NCBI GenBank assembly: GCA_019420505.1
Contig: JAHZHC010000030.1
Coordinates: forward strand, 1-64,000
Direction of reading: 5' to 3'
From: Ruminococcus sp.
Lineage (GTDB): Bacteria; Bacillota; Clostridia; Oscillospirales; Ruminococcaceae
Length of the DNA stretch: 64,000 bases
Part shown: positions 18,194 through 27,115 of the stretch, in pieces
Numbering within the stretch: the first letter of the stretch is position 1
Layout of the letters: the number at the start of each line of letters is the position of its first letter
Notes under the pieces: model-generated
Seen by the model: the letters and a program-made list of their open reading frames with translations, nothing else
What the model was told of the DNA's origin: nothing
The model's database searches: none
Translations under genes and position numbers: made by a program

Positions 18194-18985
18194 TTATTTC
18201 TCCTTTAACTTTAAATCCAGCAGTGCGGCATTGTGCAAAATATTAAATTGATTGCTTTTTAATTCATTAAGCATTTTTAAATGCTCTTTTTCAAATTCAG
18301 AAATTTCTTTGGAGGAAAGTGAAGCTCCTACTCCCCTGCAAGCTTTCATTCTTCCGTTCCAGCTTTCTTTAGTGAAAGAAATTTTCACGTCAAAATAATC
18401 GTTATGCACTATATTAAAAAATTTACTGTATATCGGAGGAATATCGACAGGTCTTCGTGTTTCACCGCAGCCTGTCCAGTTGGGATTGTATTTAAGTATA
18501 AGTTTTTCACTCTCCCCCGCAATCTTATCCTCAAAAGGCAGCCAAGCCAGGTAACCAATCAGCAAATGACCGTTAGGTTTAAGTATTTTCCTTATTATTT
18601 TTATCAGTGTTTCGTGATCAAAATAGAAAAAACAAGTAAACGCTGTCACAACATCAAACGTATTTTCAGGAAAATCAAGTTCCTCAACAGGTAAACTATG
18701 ATACTCAATATTCATATTCTGCTGAACAGAGAGCAGCTTTGCCTGTTCAATCTGATTTTCTGAAATATCTGCTCCCACAAACTCGGCTCCGTATTTATAC
18801 ATATTTCTGGGAATAACTCCCGTACCGGTGCCTAAATCAAGTACCTTCTGCCCTTTCAGACAAAGTCCGTATGACAAAATTTTATCATACATTTCCTTTG
18901 GGTAAATATCTCTGTATTTTGCATAATCGCCTGATGTTTTTCCCCAGTCAAACGGTTTTCCGCTGTCAACATATTTATTAATCAT
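18194..18985 (-). CDS. Class I SAM-dependent methyltransferase (263 aa)
   Basis: I chose the ATG at 18985, which overlaps the NUDIX stop as ATGA and has AAAGGAG upstream, rather than 19057, which would lie deep inside the NUDIX gene. Motif I is VLDLGTGTGVIPR, followed by an acidic residue at the end of strand 2 (GADISENQ) and a post-I region VVTAFTCFFYFD, so SAM binding is well supported. The pattern is that of the ubiquinone/menaquinone-type or small-molecule methyltransferases, but the substrate cannot be read from the sequence. Its place between a NUDIX hydrolase and uvrA suggests only co-transcription with repair genes. Confidence 0.85.
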   Translation of the reverse strand: MINKYVDSGKPFDWGKTSGDYAKYRDIYPKEMYDKILSYGLCLKGQKVLDLGTGTGVIPRNMYKYGAEFVGADISENQIEQAKLLSVQQNMNIEYHSLPVEELDFPENTFDVVTAFTCFFYFDHETLIKIIRKILKPNGHLLIGYLAWLPFEDKIAGESEKLILKYNPNWTGCGETRRPVDIPPIYSKFFNIVHNDYFDVKISFTKESWNGRMKACRGVGASLSSKEISEFEKEHLKMLNELKSNQFNILHNAALLDLKLKEK

Positions 18986-19398
18986 AAAATTGCTTTCTCC
19001 TTTAAATAACTCTGCGCTTTTTTTACTAAAAGCGGTTGGATATTCGGATATGTCCAATTATCAGGCAGACCATCAAGCAATTTAACTTCCGCTATTTCAG
19101 ATTCGGGCATCTCTCCGAAATTTTTTATGTTGGCATAAAACAACATGCCAAAATCGTCAACCGAATAGATGCATATAGGAGCAATATCAAATTCAACTGC
19201 ACCTGTTTCCTCATAAAGCTCACGCTTTGCTGTTTCAAGAATCGTTTCCCCATCTTCGTGATGACCACCAGGAATTTCAAGGGTGTCACGTTCCTTATGT
19301 CTAACAAAAACATACTTATCTTTATATGTTGCCATAATCACAGCATATTTGAGATTATCAGTATGATTGAATTCATGAAATTCTGTTTTGCCGTTCAT
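18982..19398 (-). CDS. NUDIX hydrolase (138 aa)
   Basis: The Nudix box is complete: GHHEDGETILETAKRELYEE followed by TGA, matching GX5EX7REUXEEXGU. NUDIX enzymes cleave nucleoside diphosphates linked to another group, often damaged nucleotides. The substrate here is not known, although the position inside a uvr operon would fit pool sanitation. AGAGGAAAA precedes the ATG at 19398. The gene overlaps the methyltransferase start by four bases and lies 110 bases downstream of uvrB. Confidence 0.9.
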   Translation of the reverse strand: MNGKTEFHEFNHTDNLKYAVIMATYKDKYVFVRHKERDTLEIPGGHHEDGETILETAKRELYEETGAVEFDIAPICIYSVDDFGMLFYANIKNFGEMPESEIAEVKLLDGLPDNWTYPNIQPLLVKKAQSYLKEKAIL

Positions 19399-19508
19399 TT
19401 TTCCTCTTCTCTATTATCTCAGACTTTATCTGCGGATACAAATTAATCAGCTTTACAAACGAGTGGATGCTTGCACACTTAACGATGACGCAAATCACAC
19501 TGTCTGTG

Positions 19509-21476
19509 CTAAGACTCTCCTCTTAACTCCGCTATTTTATCACGCAGAAATGCTGCATGCTCAAACTCAAGCATTTTAGCTGCTTCCTTCATCTGCTTTG
19601 TAAGCTTATCAATAAGCGCTTCCGTTTCACGCTTAGACAGCTTTGCTTTCTGTCTTGCGGAATACTCCACCTCTTCCTTTGTGGAAATCTCAATAACGTC
19701 ACGGATATCCTTCTTGATAGTTTTTGGTATGATTCCGTGCTCCTCATTAAACTTCATCTGCAAAGCACGTCTTCGTTCTGTTTCTGTTATAGCCAATTCC
19801 ATTGAACGTGTGACCGTATCAGCATACATTATGACCTTGCCCTCGGAATTTCTTGCGGCACGTCCTATTGTCTGGATCAATGAGCTTTCAGAACGCAGGA
19901 ATCCCTCTTTATCCGCATCAAGAATAGCGACAAGCGACACTTCAGGCAGGTCAAGACCCTCTCTCAGCAGGTTTATGCCCACAAGCACGTCAAACTCGCC
20001 AAGTCGCAAATCACGGATAATTTCCATACGTTCAATAGTATCGATATCATGGTGCATATATCTGACTGCAACGCCGAAGCTTTTCAGATATGTTGTCAGA
20101 TCCTCCGCCATTTTTTTAGTAAGGGTGGTAACAAGCACACGCTCTTTCTTTTCAATTCTTATATTGATTTCCGACAGCAGGTCCTCAATTTGACCCTGTG
20201 TCGGTCTTACTGAAATTTCGGGATCAAGCAATCCCGTCGGACGGATAAGCTGTTCGACGATCTGCTGTGATTTTTCCTTTTCTATCGGTCCGGGTGTGGC
20301 TGAAACGAACACAGCCTGATTTATGTGCTTATAGAATTCGTCAAACTGAAGCGGTCGGTTATCAAGTGCTGACGGAAGACGGAATCCATAGTCTATCAGG
20401 GTTTGCTTTCTGGCTCTGTCCCCTGCATACATACCTCTCACCTGAGGCAATGAAACATGCGATTCATCCACCATAAGCAAAAAGTCCTCGGGCAGATGGT
20501 CAAGCAATGTATATGGCACTGCGCCTTTCGGACGTCTTGCAAGCACTCGTGAATAATTCTCTATACCCGAACAAAATCCGACCTCCTCCAGCATTTCCAT
20601 ATCATAATTGGTACGCTGGGCAATACGCTGAGCTTCAATCAGCATATCGTGCTCTTTGAAATATGCAATTCTCTCGTCAAGCTCTTCTTTTATTTCCTCG
20701 ATTGCGTCACGCATTTTTTCCCTGCCTACTATATAATGGCTTGCCGGGAAAACTGCTGCATGATTTAAAAATCTCAACACCTCGCCTGTTACAACATTAA
20801 TTTCCGAGATCCTGTCTATTTCATCTCCGAAAAACTCCACACGCAAAGCTGTATCAGTTGAATTTGCAGGATAAATTTCAACCACATCTCCACGGACACG
20901 AAATTTATTTCTCACAAAATTTATATCGTTGCGCTCATACTGAATTCCTACAAGCTGTGCTACCAACTGTTCCCGTGATTTTTCCATTCCTTTTCTTATG
21001 GAAACAACCATTGACTTATATTCTTCAGGATCACCGAGAGAATAAATACAGGATACTGACGCAACTATGATTACGTCCCGTCTTTCAGCAATAGCTGTTG
21101 TTGCCGAATGACGCAGCTTATCTATTTCATCGTTAACTGAAGAATCCTTTTCAATATACACATCCTTACTGGGAACATATGCTTCAGGCTGGTAATAATC
21201 ATAATAAGAAACAAAATACTCTACTGCATTTTCCGGAAAAAACTCCTTAAACTCTGAGCACAGCTGTGCTGCAAGAATTTTATTATGAGCAAGAACCAAG
21301 GTTGGACGGTTTACTCTTTCAATTACATTTGCCATTGTAAAGGTTTTTCCCGATCCGGTAACGCCCAGCAAGGTCTGTTCTTTCATTCCGTTATTTATAC
21401 CTTGCACAAGCTTATCAACCGCCTGTGGCTGATCACCGGCAAGTTTATAATCTGATACTAATTTAAATCTATCCAT
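19509..21476 (-). CDS. uvrB: Excinuclease ABC subunit B
   Basis: UvrB is the helicase-like partner that UvrA loads at lesions and that recruits UvrC. In 655 residues it shows Walker A GVTGSGKTFTMANVI, the damage-probing beta-hairpin YYDYYQPEAYVPSKD, the DEAD-like box VDESHV, helicase motif VI (QTIGRAARNSEGKVIMYAD) and the C-terminal UvrC-binding UVR helix pair (MKEAAKMLEFEHAAFLRDKI). GGAGG precedes the ATG. Two genes not usually found there separate it from uvrA. Confidence 0.98.
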   Translation of the reverse strand: MDRFKLVSDYKLAGDQPQAVDKLVQGINNGMKEQTLLGVTGSGKTFTMANVIERVNRPTLVLAHNKILAAQLCSEFKEFFPENAVEYFVSYYDYYQPEAYVPSKDVYIEKDSSVNDEIDKLRHSATTAIAERRDVIIVASVSCIYSLGDPEEYKSMVVSIRKGMEKSREQLVAQLVGIQYERNDINFVRNKFRVRGDVVEIYPANSTDTALRVEFFGDEIDRISEINVVTGEVLRFLNHAAVFPASHYIVGREKMRDAIEEIKEELDERIAYFKEHDMLIEAQRIAQRTNYDMEMLEEVGFCSGIENYSRVLARRPKGAVPYTLLDHLPEDFLLMVDESHVSLPQVRGMYAGDRARKQTLIDYGFRLPSALDNRPLQFDEFYKHINQAVFVSATPGPIEKEKSQQIVEQLIRPTGLLDPEISVRPTQGQIEDLLSEINIRIEKKERVLVTTLTKKMAEDLTTYLKSFGVAVRYMHHDIDTIERMEIIRDLRLGEFDVLVGINLLREGLDLPEVSLVAILDADKEGFLRSESSLIQTIGRAARNSEGKVIMYADTVTRSMELAITETERRRALQMKFNEEHGIIPKTIKKDIRDVIEISTKEEVEYSARQKAKLSKRETEALIDKLTKQMKEAAKMLEFEHAAFLRDKIAELRGES

Positions 21477-21596
21477 AGAGCCTCCAAAGCAAAAAAGAAC
21501 TAACGTTTGATTTTATTATACACTAATTTTTTATATTTGTAAAGTGCAAAATTCACAAATATATGATAATATAACTTAGGCAAGATATTTCCCAAC

Positions 21597-21660
21597 TCCA
21601 AGGTGGGGGAACATTTTATAATCAGCAGGGGCTAAAATCCCCCACTGATTACAGGTTGAC
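21597..21660. repeat. Hairpin-rich intergenic segment, possible remnant of an IS200/IS605-like end
   Basis: TCAGCAGGGG and CCCCCACTGA flank a seven-base loop at about 21622-21649, preceded by a second G-run (AAGGTGGGGGAAC). No transposase is present. IS200/IS605 elements end in such subterminal hairpins, but the link is a guess. The rest of the uvrB-rluA gap has no other feature that I can name. Confidence 0.25.
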
Positions 21661-21774
21661 AAAATCCAACCCTTGCCACGTTATTAAATGACGAGCAAGC
21701 CATTATTGAACAATTGAACATTACAGCTTCTGAAATTAAAATCTGTAAGAAAGTAAAGGAGAATTCCCTTAAAT

Positions 21775-22737
21775 ATGAAAGAATTTATTATAAACCGAAA
21801 TGACTCAGGGCAGCGAATGGATAAATTTTTAACTAAAGCTGTTCCTTTGCTTCCCAAAAATTTAATGTACAAATATTTAAGGCTTAAGCGCATTAAGCTG
21901 AACGGCAAGCGGTGTGAAATATCCACTCGGATTTCGCAGGGTGATATTGTTCAGCTATACATCAACGATGAATTCTTTGATAACTCAAATAAAATTACTC
22001 CGCAGTTTATGAAAGCGCCCTGTGCACTTAATATTGTTTACGAAGATGACAACATTATGCTGGTTGATAAAAAATGCGGACTTGTTGTACACGAAGATGA
22101 AAGCGGAACTGCTGACACTCTTATCAACAGGATCCATCATTATTTATTCAGCAAAGGAGAATTTGATCCTGAAAAGGAAAACACTTTTGCACCTGCACTT
22201 TGCAACAGAATTGACAGAAACACAGGCGGTATTGTTGTCTGCGCTAAGAACTCCGAAAGTTTAAGAATTCTTAATCAAAAAATAAAAGACAGGGAAATTC
22301 ACAAAAATTATCTTTGCGTAACAATTGGTATTCCTGATAAAGCTCATGATATTCTCACTGCATATCACGAAAGAAACGAACAAACCAAAACGGTTAAGAT
22401 TTCTGCAAACAAGACACCTTATAACAAAACTATGATTACAGAATACACTGTGATTAAAGTAAACAAAAACGATAATTTAGCGCTTTTAGACGTAAACCTT
22501 ATAACCGGAAGAACTCATCAGATCCGTGCGCACATGGCTTATGAAGGATATCCTCTATTGGGTGACGGAAAATACGGGATCAACAATATAAACCGAACAT
22601 TTGGCATTAAAACACAGGCTCTTTATTCTTACAAGCTGTCTTTTAAGTTCACTTCACCTGCCGGTTGCTTGGAATATCTCAACGACAGGGTTTTTCAGGT
22701 GGAAAACATTTGGTTTGCTGACAGGTACTTTAAATAG
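21775..22737 (+). CDS. RluA-family 23S rRNA/tRNA pseudouridine synthase (320 aa)
   Basis: The enzyme isomerises uridine to pseudouridine in structured RNA. An S4 RNA-binding domain occupies about 10-65 and the catalytic domain 85-310. The catalytic Asp is Asp147 in LCNRIDRNTGG, a divergent form of the HRLDxxTSG motif, with GRTHQIRAHM as the second landmark. The target could be that of RluC or RluD; this cannot be decided here. AAAGGAG lies 13 bases before the ATG, rather far. A frame fragment (ending about 21801) overlaps the start but has no start codon. Confidence 0.9.
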   Translation: MKEFIINRNDSGQRMDKFLTKAVPLLPKNLMYKYLRLKRIKLNGKRCEISTRISQGDIVQLYINDEFFDNSNKITPQFMKAPCALNIVYEDDNIMLVDKKCGLVVHEDESGTADTLINRIHHYLFSKGEFDPEKENTFAPALCNRIDRNTGGIVVCAKNSESLRILNQKIKDREIHKNYLCVTIGIPDKAHDILTAYHERNEQTKTVKISANKTPYNKTMITEYTVIKVNKNDNLALLDVNLITGRTHQIRAHMAYEGYPLLGDGKYGINNINRTFGIKTQALYSYKLSFKFTSPAGCLEYLNDRVFQVENIWFADRYFK

Positions 22738-22835
22738 TTTTCGTCAAAATGCACTATTTTTCTACAAATAATTTGTGTCTTCATCCAATATTTTAGTATT
22801 AACATAATTAAAATGTGGTAAATAATTAATTTAGC

Positions 22836-22864
22836 TTGCAAGCAGCTATAAAATATGATATAAT
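22836..22864 (+). promoter_or_regulatory. Sigma-A type promoter of the PHP/TSCPD pair
   Basis: TTGCAA (22836-22841), 17-base spacer, TATAAT (22859-22864), 34 bases before the ATG at 22898. Confidence 0.75.
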
Positions 22865-22897
22865 TTATGTGTTTAATAATTTCTTGGAGGGAACATA

Positions 22898-23764
22898 ATG
22901 ATTGGTGATTTACACTGTCATACGACCTTATCAGATGGTTCTTTGGGAATTGAAGAGGTCATTTTACAGGCAAAAAGAATGAATCTTGATTTTCTTGCTA
23001 TAACCGACCATGATACTTTATCTTCTTCAAACAGGGCACAGATTTTAGGCGAGAGATATGGAGTTAAGATAATTCCGGCAGTTGAACTTTCAGCTTGGGA
23101 CAAAAAAAGAAACGCTAAAGTACATATTCTTTGCTATGCTCCTCAGAAACCTGACAGACTGGAAGGACTTTGTTTAAAATCATGTGAAATCCGCAAAGAG
23201 TGTGCCAAAGACATGATTGAAAAGGTCATGGAGATATATCCGATTCCTTCCGACGCTGTAAGGTTATATACAAAAGGATCAAAAAGTATTTACAAGCAGC
23301 ATATTATGAGAGCATTAGTCAACTATGGTTATGCCACGGAATTATACGGCGATATAAACAATGAGCTTTTTGGTTATCCTGACGGCAAATGTCTTGTTAC
23401 AAGGGAATATCCTGATGTAAACTTTGTACTTGATTTAATACACTCTGCTAAAGGCATTGCTGTTATGGCGCATCCTTTTTTATATAACAACATTGATCTT
23501 TTAAAAGAACTTATTGAATCAGGAAAAATTGACGGTATTGAGGTCAATCACTACTCCAATAATGAAGAACAGAAATCTGAGCTTATCGCTTTAGCTGAAA
23601 AGAACGATCTTATTATTACCGGAGGTTCTGATTTTCACGGACTTTATAACTCGACAATCACACACATAGGCAGTCAAATCACAAATGAAGAAAATCTTGA
23701 CAAGCTTTGCAGAAAGATCAATGCTAATGCTCAGAAGTCAAGCAAATCTCTTATAAAGCTATAA
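22898..23764 (+). CDS. PHP-domain phosphoesterase (288 aa)
   Basis: The PHP fold uses a trinuclear metal site to cleave phosphoesters. The N-terminal metal motifs DLHCHTTLSDG (residues 4-14) and ITDHDT (around 41) are present, followed by AHPF and GSDFH near the C-terminus, which complete the set. The architecture matches the YciV/RNase AM group, which acts on 3',5'-bisphosphonucleotides or 5' ends of RNA. I do not assign the substrate. TTGGAGGGAAC precedes the ATG. The TSCPD gene follows after 28 bases, probably in one transcript. Confidence 0.88.
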   Translation: MIGDLHCHTTLSDGSLGIEEVILQAKRMNLDFLAITDHDTLSSSNRAQILGERYGVKIIPAVELSAWDKKRNAKVHILCYAPQKPDRLEGLCLKSCEIRKECAKDMIEKVMEIYPIPSDAVRLYTKGSKSIYKQHIMRALVNYGYATELYGDINNELFGYPDGKCLVTREYPDVNFVLDLIHSAKGIAVMAHPFLYNNIDLLKELIESGKIDGIEVNHYSNNEEQKSELIALAEKNDLIITGGSDFHGLYNSTITHIGSQITNEENLDKLCRKINANAQKSSKSLIKL

Positions 23765-23792
23765 TTTTAATGATATACATTGGAGGAAAATA

Positions 23793-24047
23793 ATGAAAAA
23801 AGTTAACTTTAAGCCTCGTGGCGTATGCTCAAGGGAAATAATTGTCGAAATCAACGATGACAATATTATTCAAAGCGTTAAATTTATTGGAGGCTGCAAC
23901 GGAAACACCAGTGGTATTTCAAGACTTGTTCAGGGAATGAATGCCGACGATGTTATTGAAAAGCTTCATAATGTTGACTGTAACGGAAGAGGGACTTCCT
24001 GTCCTGCACAGCTTACAGAAGCTTTAAAAGCGGCAAAAAATATTTAA
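23793..24047 (+). CDS. TSCPD-domain small protein (84 aa, TIGR03905 type)
   Basis: This short protein corresponds to the TSCPD domain, found alone here and fused to some ribonucleotide reductases elsewhere. The Cys residues at CSREI, GGCNGNTSG, VDCNGRGTSCPAQL are the conserved ones and suggest a metal or Fe-S site. The biological role is not established. TTGGAGGAAAA precedes the ATG, and a strong terminator lies ten bases after the stop. Confidence 0.85.
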   Translation: MKKVNFKPRGVCSREIIVEINDDNIIQSVKFIGGCNGNTSGISRLVQGMNADDVIEKLHNVDCNGRGTSCPAQLTEALKAAKNI

Positions 24048-24056
24048 TAAAAGATT

Positions 24057-24084
24057 GCTCTCCGTTCAGGCGGAGAGCTTTTTT
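24057..24084 (+). terminator. Intrinsic terminator after the TSCPD gene
   Basis: GCTCTCCG pairs with CGGAGAGC around a six-base loop, followed by six T. Confidence 0.9.
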
Positions 24085-24244
24085 ATTTATAATCCACTTA
24101 ACATAACATTCTGTATTTAAATTTATTTTCAGTCAGCAGCATTAACAAAAAGTTCAGAGGAATTTGTTTAAATTATTGTTTTTATGTGGTATAATATAAA
24201 ATAATAAAACATATTGTATTTATGTGCATAAAAGTGGTGAACAT

Positions 24245-25249
24245 ATGAAAAAGGCTGCTCTTTTATCTTTATTAACGGTTATTGCAGGGTGCTTTTCAGG
24301 GATTTTATTTTTTAGGTTTATTGAAAAAAATACTTTCGCAGATAATATTCAGGATTTACATATTGATGCGCAAATGAATTTTTCCTTAAACTCTTATGAT
24401 ATCTCCGATAACAGTTCAAACGATTCATACAATGACGACGCTTCTTCAGATTCTGAAGAAAATTCAGCTATTGACGCTGCTGCGATAATATCGTCAGCGT
24501 CAGAACATTTAAATGCTGACAGCTCCTCAAAGGAATCAGCTTCTCAAAGCTCAGCAGATAAAAACAATGTTAAACAGATAAAATCAGGTGAAAAAATCGG
24601 TACCACTAAGCTGACGGGACAAAAGGTATTATATCTGACTTTTGATGACGGTCCTTCGGCGCTTACGCCTCAGATTTTAGATATTCTGGACAGGTATGAT
24701 GTTAAGGCTACTTTCTTTGTCACGGGATTTGCAACGGATTGTTCCAAATACATTAAAGAAGCTTATGACAGAGGTCACACCATTGGAATGCATACATACA
24801 GTCACGATTATTCCAATGTATACAAATCGGCAGAAGCTTATTATAAGGATTTAGAAAAGATCTCAAGGCTTTGTAAAAAAGAACTTGGTTTTATACCGCA
24901 TTACATACGTTTTCCGGGAGGAAGCTCAAACACCGTATCATCAAACTACTGTGACGGAATTATGACTTATCTCAGCAAAGATGTACTCAAAAAAGGATAT
25001 CAATACTATGACTGGAACTGTACCAACGGTGACGCTGTCGGAGGAAGACAGCCGGTTGGAAAGCTTTACAAAAATGCTGTTGAAGCGTCAGGTGGAACTG
25101 ATCTTGTAATGCTTTGTCACGATTCAGGGGACAAGCAGACGACAGTTGACTCGCTTTCTAAAATTATAGAATACTATCAGGCTGAGGGATATGTTTTAAA
25201 GGCTATAGACGACACGTCATATGTACCGCATCACATCATAAAAAATTAA
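24245..25249 (+). CDS. Membrane-anchored or secreted polysaccharide deacetylase (NodB domain, 334 aa)
   Basis: I prefer the ATG at 24245 (MKKAALLSLL) to 24224 because a GTGGTGAA ribosome site precedes it and a hydrophobic segment follows at once. Residues 1-35 are a signal or anchor; 45-125 are a Ser/Asp/Glu-rich, poorly conserved stalk. The NodB domain runs from about 130 to 330 with the catalytic Asp-Asp of LTFDDGPS, TFFVTG, the metal-binding HTYSHDY and RFPGG. Such enzymes remove acetyl groups from peptidoglycan or chitin-like polymers outside the membrane. A TATAAT box at 24190-24195 lies upstream. Confidence 0.9.
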   Translation: MKKAALLSLLTVIAGCFSGILFFRFIEKNTFADNIQDLHIDAQMNFSLNSYDISDNSSNDSYNDDASSDSEENSAIDAAAIISSASEHLNADSSSKESASQSSADKNNVKQIKSGEKIGTTKLTGQKVLYLTFDDGPSALTPQILDILDRYDVKATFFVTGFATDCSKYIKEAYDRGHTIGMHTYSHDYSNVYKSAEAYYKDLEKISRLCKKELGFIPHYIRFPGGSSNTVSSNYCDGIMTYLSKDVLKKGYQYYDWNCTNGDAVGGRQPVGKLYKNAVEASGGTDLVMLCHDSGDKQTTVDSLSKIIEYYQAEGYVLKAIDDTSYVPHHIIKN

Positions 25250-25253
25250 AAAA

Positions 25254-25305
25254 GGACCTAATGCTTTAACGGCACAGATCAGCGTTAAACTTTAGGTCTT
25301 ATTTA
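25254..25305. terminator. Shared terminator between two convergent genes
   Basis: GACCTAA and TTAGGTC with an inner TTTAACG/CGTTAAA pairing form a long stem, with T-rich sequence on the plus side (TTATTTATTTTA) and AAAAA (T on the other strand) on the left. It touches the 3' end of the EamA gene. Confidence 0.7.
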
Positions 25306-26226
25306 TTTTATACGGCTTTGTGATGTATTAACAATACAAATTCCTATACTGACCAAGAATAAAGAAAAAAGGCTGTTCAATGAAAATATATCTTCATGCA
25401 GGATCTTTGCTGACAGCAATGTACCGAACACGGGAATAGTGAAGCCGAAAACCGTTACTTTCCCTACGGAATTATATTTTAACAGCACTGTCCATATACT
25501 GAATGCCGCAGCAGAAATAAAGGCAAGATACAGCAACAGAAATGAAGATTCTAATGTAAAGCCGTTTACTTCTCCTCCTGTCAGAAAACCTATCAGCATC
25601 AGGACTGCTCCTCCAAAAAGCAGCTGATAGGCTGTTATGGTTGTTGGAGCTTCTTTATCTGACATCAGCTTTAATGTAACTGTACTTATTCCGTAGGCAG
25701 CGGAACAAATCAGCACAAAGCCTTCACCCATCCAATTAAATCCGCTTTCCATGGCATCAGGTGTAAGATTTACAATAATCACACCCAGAAAACCGATTAT
25801 ACATCCCAATGATTTTCTTAATGATATATTTTCATTTTTCACAAGAAAATGTGCTGCAATAATAGAAAAGAATACGCTTGACGCATTTATAACCGAAGCT
25901 TTAGCGCCGGTGGTGTATGCGAGTCCGAGATAAAAAAACACATACTGAATTGTTGTTTGAAGAATTCCCTGTCCGAACACATACGGAACAGAGCTTTTTT
26001 TCATTTTTATTACTCTTCGCTCGATCAGACTTGAAATAAAAAAGGTCAGTATTCCGGCAAGAAAGAATCTATATCCGGCAAACAGGATCTGACTTCCTGC
26101 TCCGCTTATACTGAACAGCTGATAACCAATTTTAACGCAGGGAAACGCACTTCCCCACAAAGCACAGCAAAACAATGCCAATATAGCGACGGCTTTTGGA
26201 TTTTGCACAATAGATTTTTTATTCAT
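25303..26226 (-). CDS. EamA/DMT-family membrane transporter (307 aa)
   Basis: About ten hydrophobic segments arranged as two EamA halves (ALFCCALWGSAFPCVKIGY opens the first, FVLICSAAYGISTVTLKL the second). Drug/metabolite transporters of this type export small metabolites or amino acids; the substrate is unknown. I chose the ATG at 26226, with GGAGAA upstream, rather than 26286. Confidence 0.85.
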   Translation of the reverse strand: MNKKSIVQNPKAVAILALFCCALWGSAFPCVKIGYQLFSISGAGSQILFAGYRFFLAGILTFFISSLIERRVIKMKKSSVPYVFGQGILQTTIQYVFFYLGLAYTTGAKASVINASSVFFSIIAAHFLVKNENISLRKSLGCIIGFLGVIIVNLTPDAMESGFNWMGEGFVLICSAAYGISTVTLKLMSDKEAPTTITAYQLLFGGAVLMLIGFLTGGEVNGFTLESSFLLLYLAFISAAAFSIWTVLLKYNSVGKVTVFGFTIPVFGTLLSAKILHEDIFSLNSLFSLFLVSIGICIVNTSQSRIK

Positions 26227-26389
26227 GATAAATTCTCCGATGTTTTTATAAAAGATATAACTGAACATCAATATTTTAATATTCAATAGATATTATAGCA
26301 TGTTTGAATTCTATATTCAAGGCTTTACAGCCTATCGCTGACATAGTTGTTCTGATATTCATTATTCAAAAATACAAAAATAAAGACTT

Positions 26390-26429
26390 TAACAAAAACA
26401 ATCGGCACAGGTGATTCACCTATGCCGAT
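26390..26429 (-). terminator. Terminator after the Cys-rich membrane protein gene
   Basis: ATCGGCACAGGTGA pairs with TCACCTATGCCGAT with one mismatch. The minus strand continues TGTTTTTGTT. The rest of the 26227-26533 gap shows nothing I can assign. Confidence 0.7.
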
Positions 26430-26533
26430 CGGATTTTCAATAAATTCGACCGATAGCTTTTGTCCTTGGATTTCAGGTGAGGATTGATCCCCGAATATCG
26501 GTCTCAGGTTATATTAATAATCTTAACTATTAA

Positions 26534-26950
26534 TTATGCTCTGTCACAGATTCTGCATCTGAACTTACAGAGTACAAGACATGCAACAGATGTTATAATC
26601 AATGAGAAGAATGCCAACAGAAGGCCTGTTATTATTGCACCGATAACACTTGCTCCTGCAAAAGCAATTCCCAAAAGCACCAATGATGTGAGGACTGCAC
26701 CTAAAACACCCACCAGTACTACCGGGAGAATTGCGCACACGCAGCCATGGGCACCTTCGGCAGACGACCGTGCGGCGGTAATTAATAATATTGCAAGAAA
26801 AACTAATGCAACGCCTAAAACTACCCATAAAAATGCAGGTGTCACAGTTATTACTGCAGTAAAACTGAGAAATGCTGCAATAATACCGATTATTATACTT
26901 ACTACAATACTTGCTCCGATACAATTACATCTACAATTACAATTAGCCAT
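26534..26950 (-). CDS. Small four-helix membrane protein with a Cys-rich N-terminus (138 aa)
   Basis: An excellent ribosome site (AGGAGGTG) precedes the ATG at 26950. The protein opens with MANCNCRCNC, then has four hydrophobic segments (about 11-33, 38-58, 75-98, 101-128) and ends CKFRCRICDRA, so both ends carry cysteine clusters that could face the same side. I do not recognise a named family; similar short Cys-start membrane proteins occur in clostridia. The overlapping plus-strand frame (26484-27113) is composed of low-complexity sequence and is a shadow. The gene stands alone between two hairpins. Confidence 0.75.
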   Translation of the reverse strand: MANCNCRCNCIGASIVVSIIIGIIAAFLSFTAVITVTPAFLWVVLGVALVFLAILLITAARSSAEGAHGCVCAILPVVLVGVLGAVLTSLVLLGIAFAGASVIGAIITGLLLAFFSLIITSVACLVLCKFRCRICDRA

Positions 26951-27047
26951 TTATTTTTCACCTCCTGTTGATAATATATTCAAGAGGTGTACAAGATGTG
27001 AATCAAATATATTCAGGCAGACGATTCGGATTTTAAGCACAATCAAC

Positions 27048-27090
27048 AACGGGATACAGACGATGAATCCATATCCCGTTTATTCTATTT
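27048..27090. terminator. Hairpin after pullulanase gene
   Basis: AACGGGAT pairs with ATCCCGTT around a 17-base loop. The plus side has TTATTCTATTTTT; on the minus side, the direction of pulA, the T tract is weak. Confidence 0.5.
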
Positions 27091-27115
27091 TTATATTAAA
27101 AACGCAGTTATAACA

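Noticed and set aside
26484..27113. 209-codon plus-strand frame over the Cys-rich membrane protein gene
   Set aside because: Low-complexity Ala/Ile/Thr/Asn sequence without a ribosome site; the minus-strand frame has AGGAGGTG and clear membrane segments.
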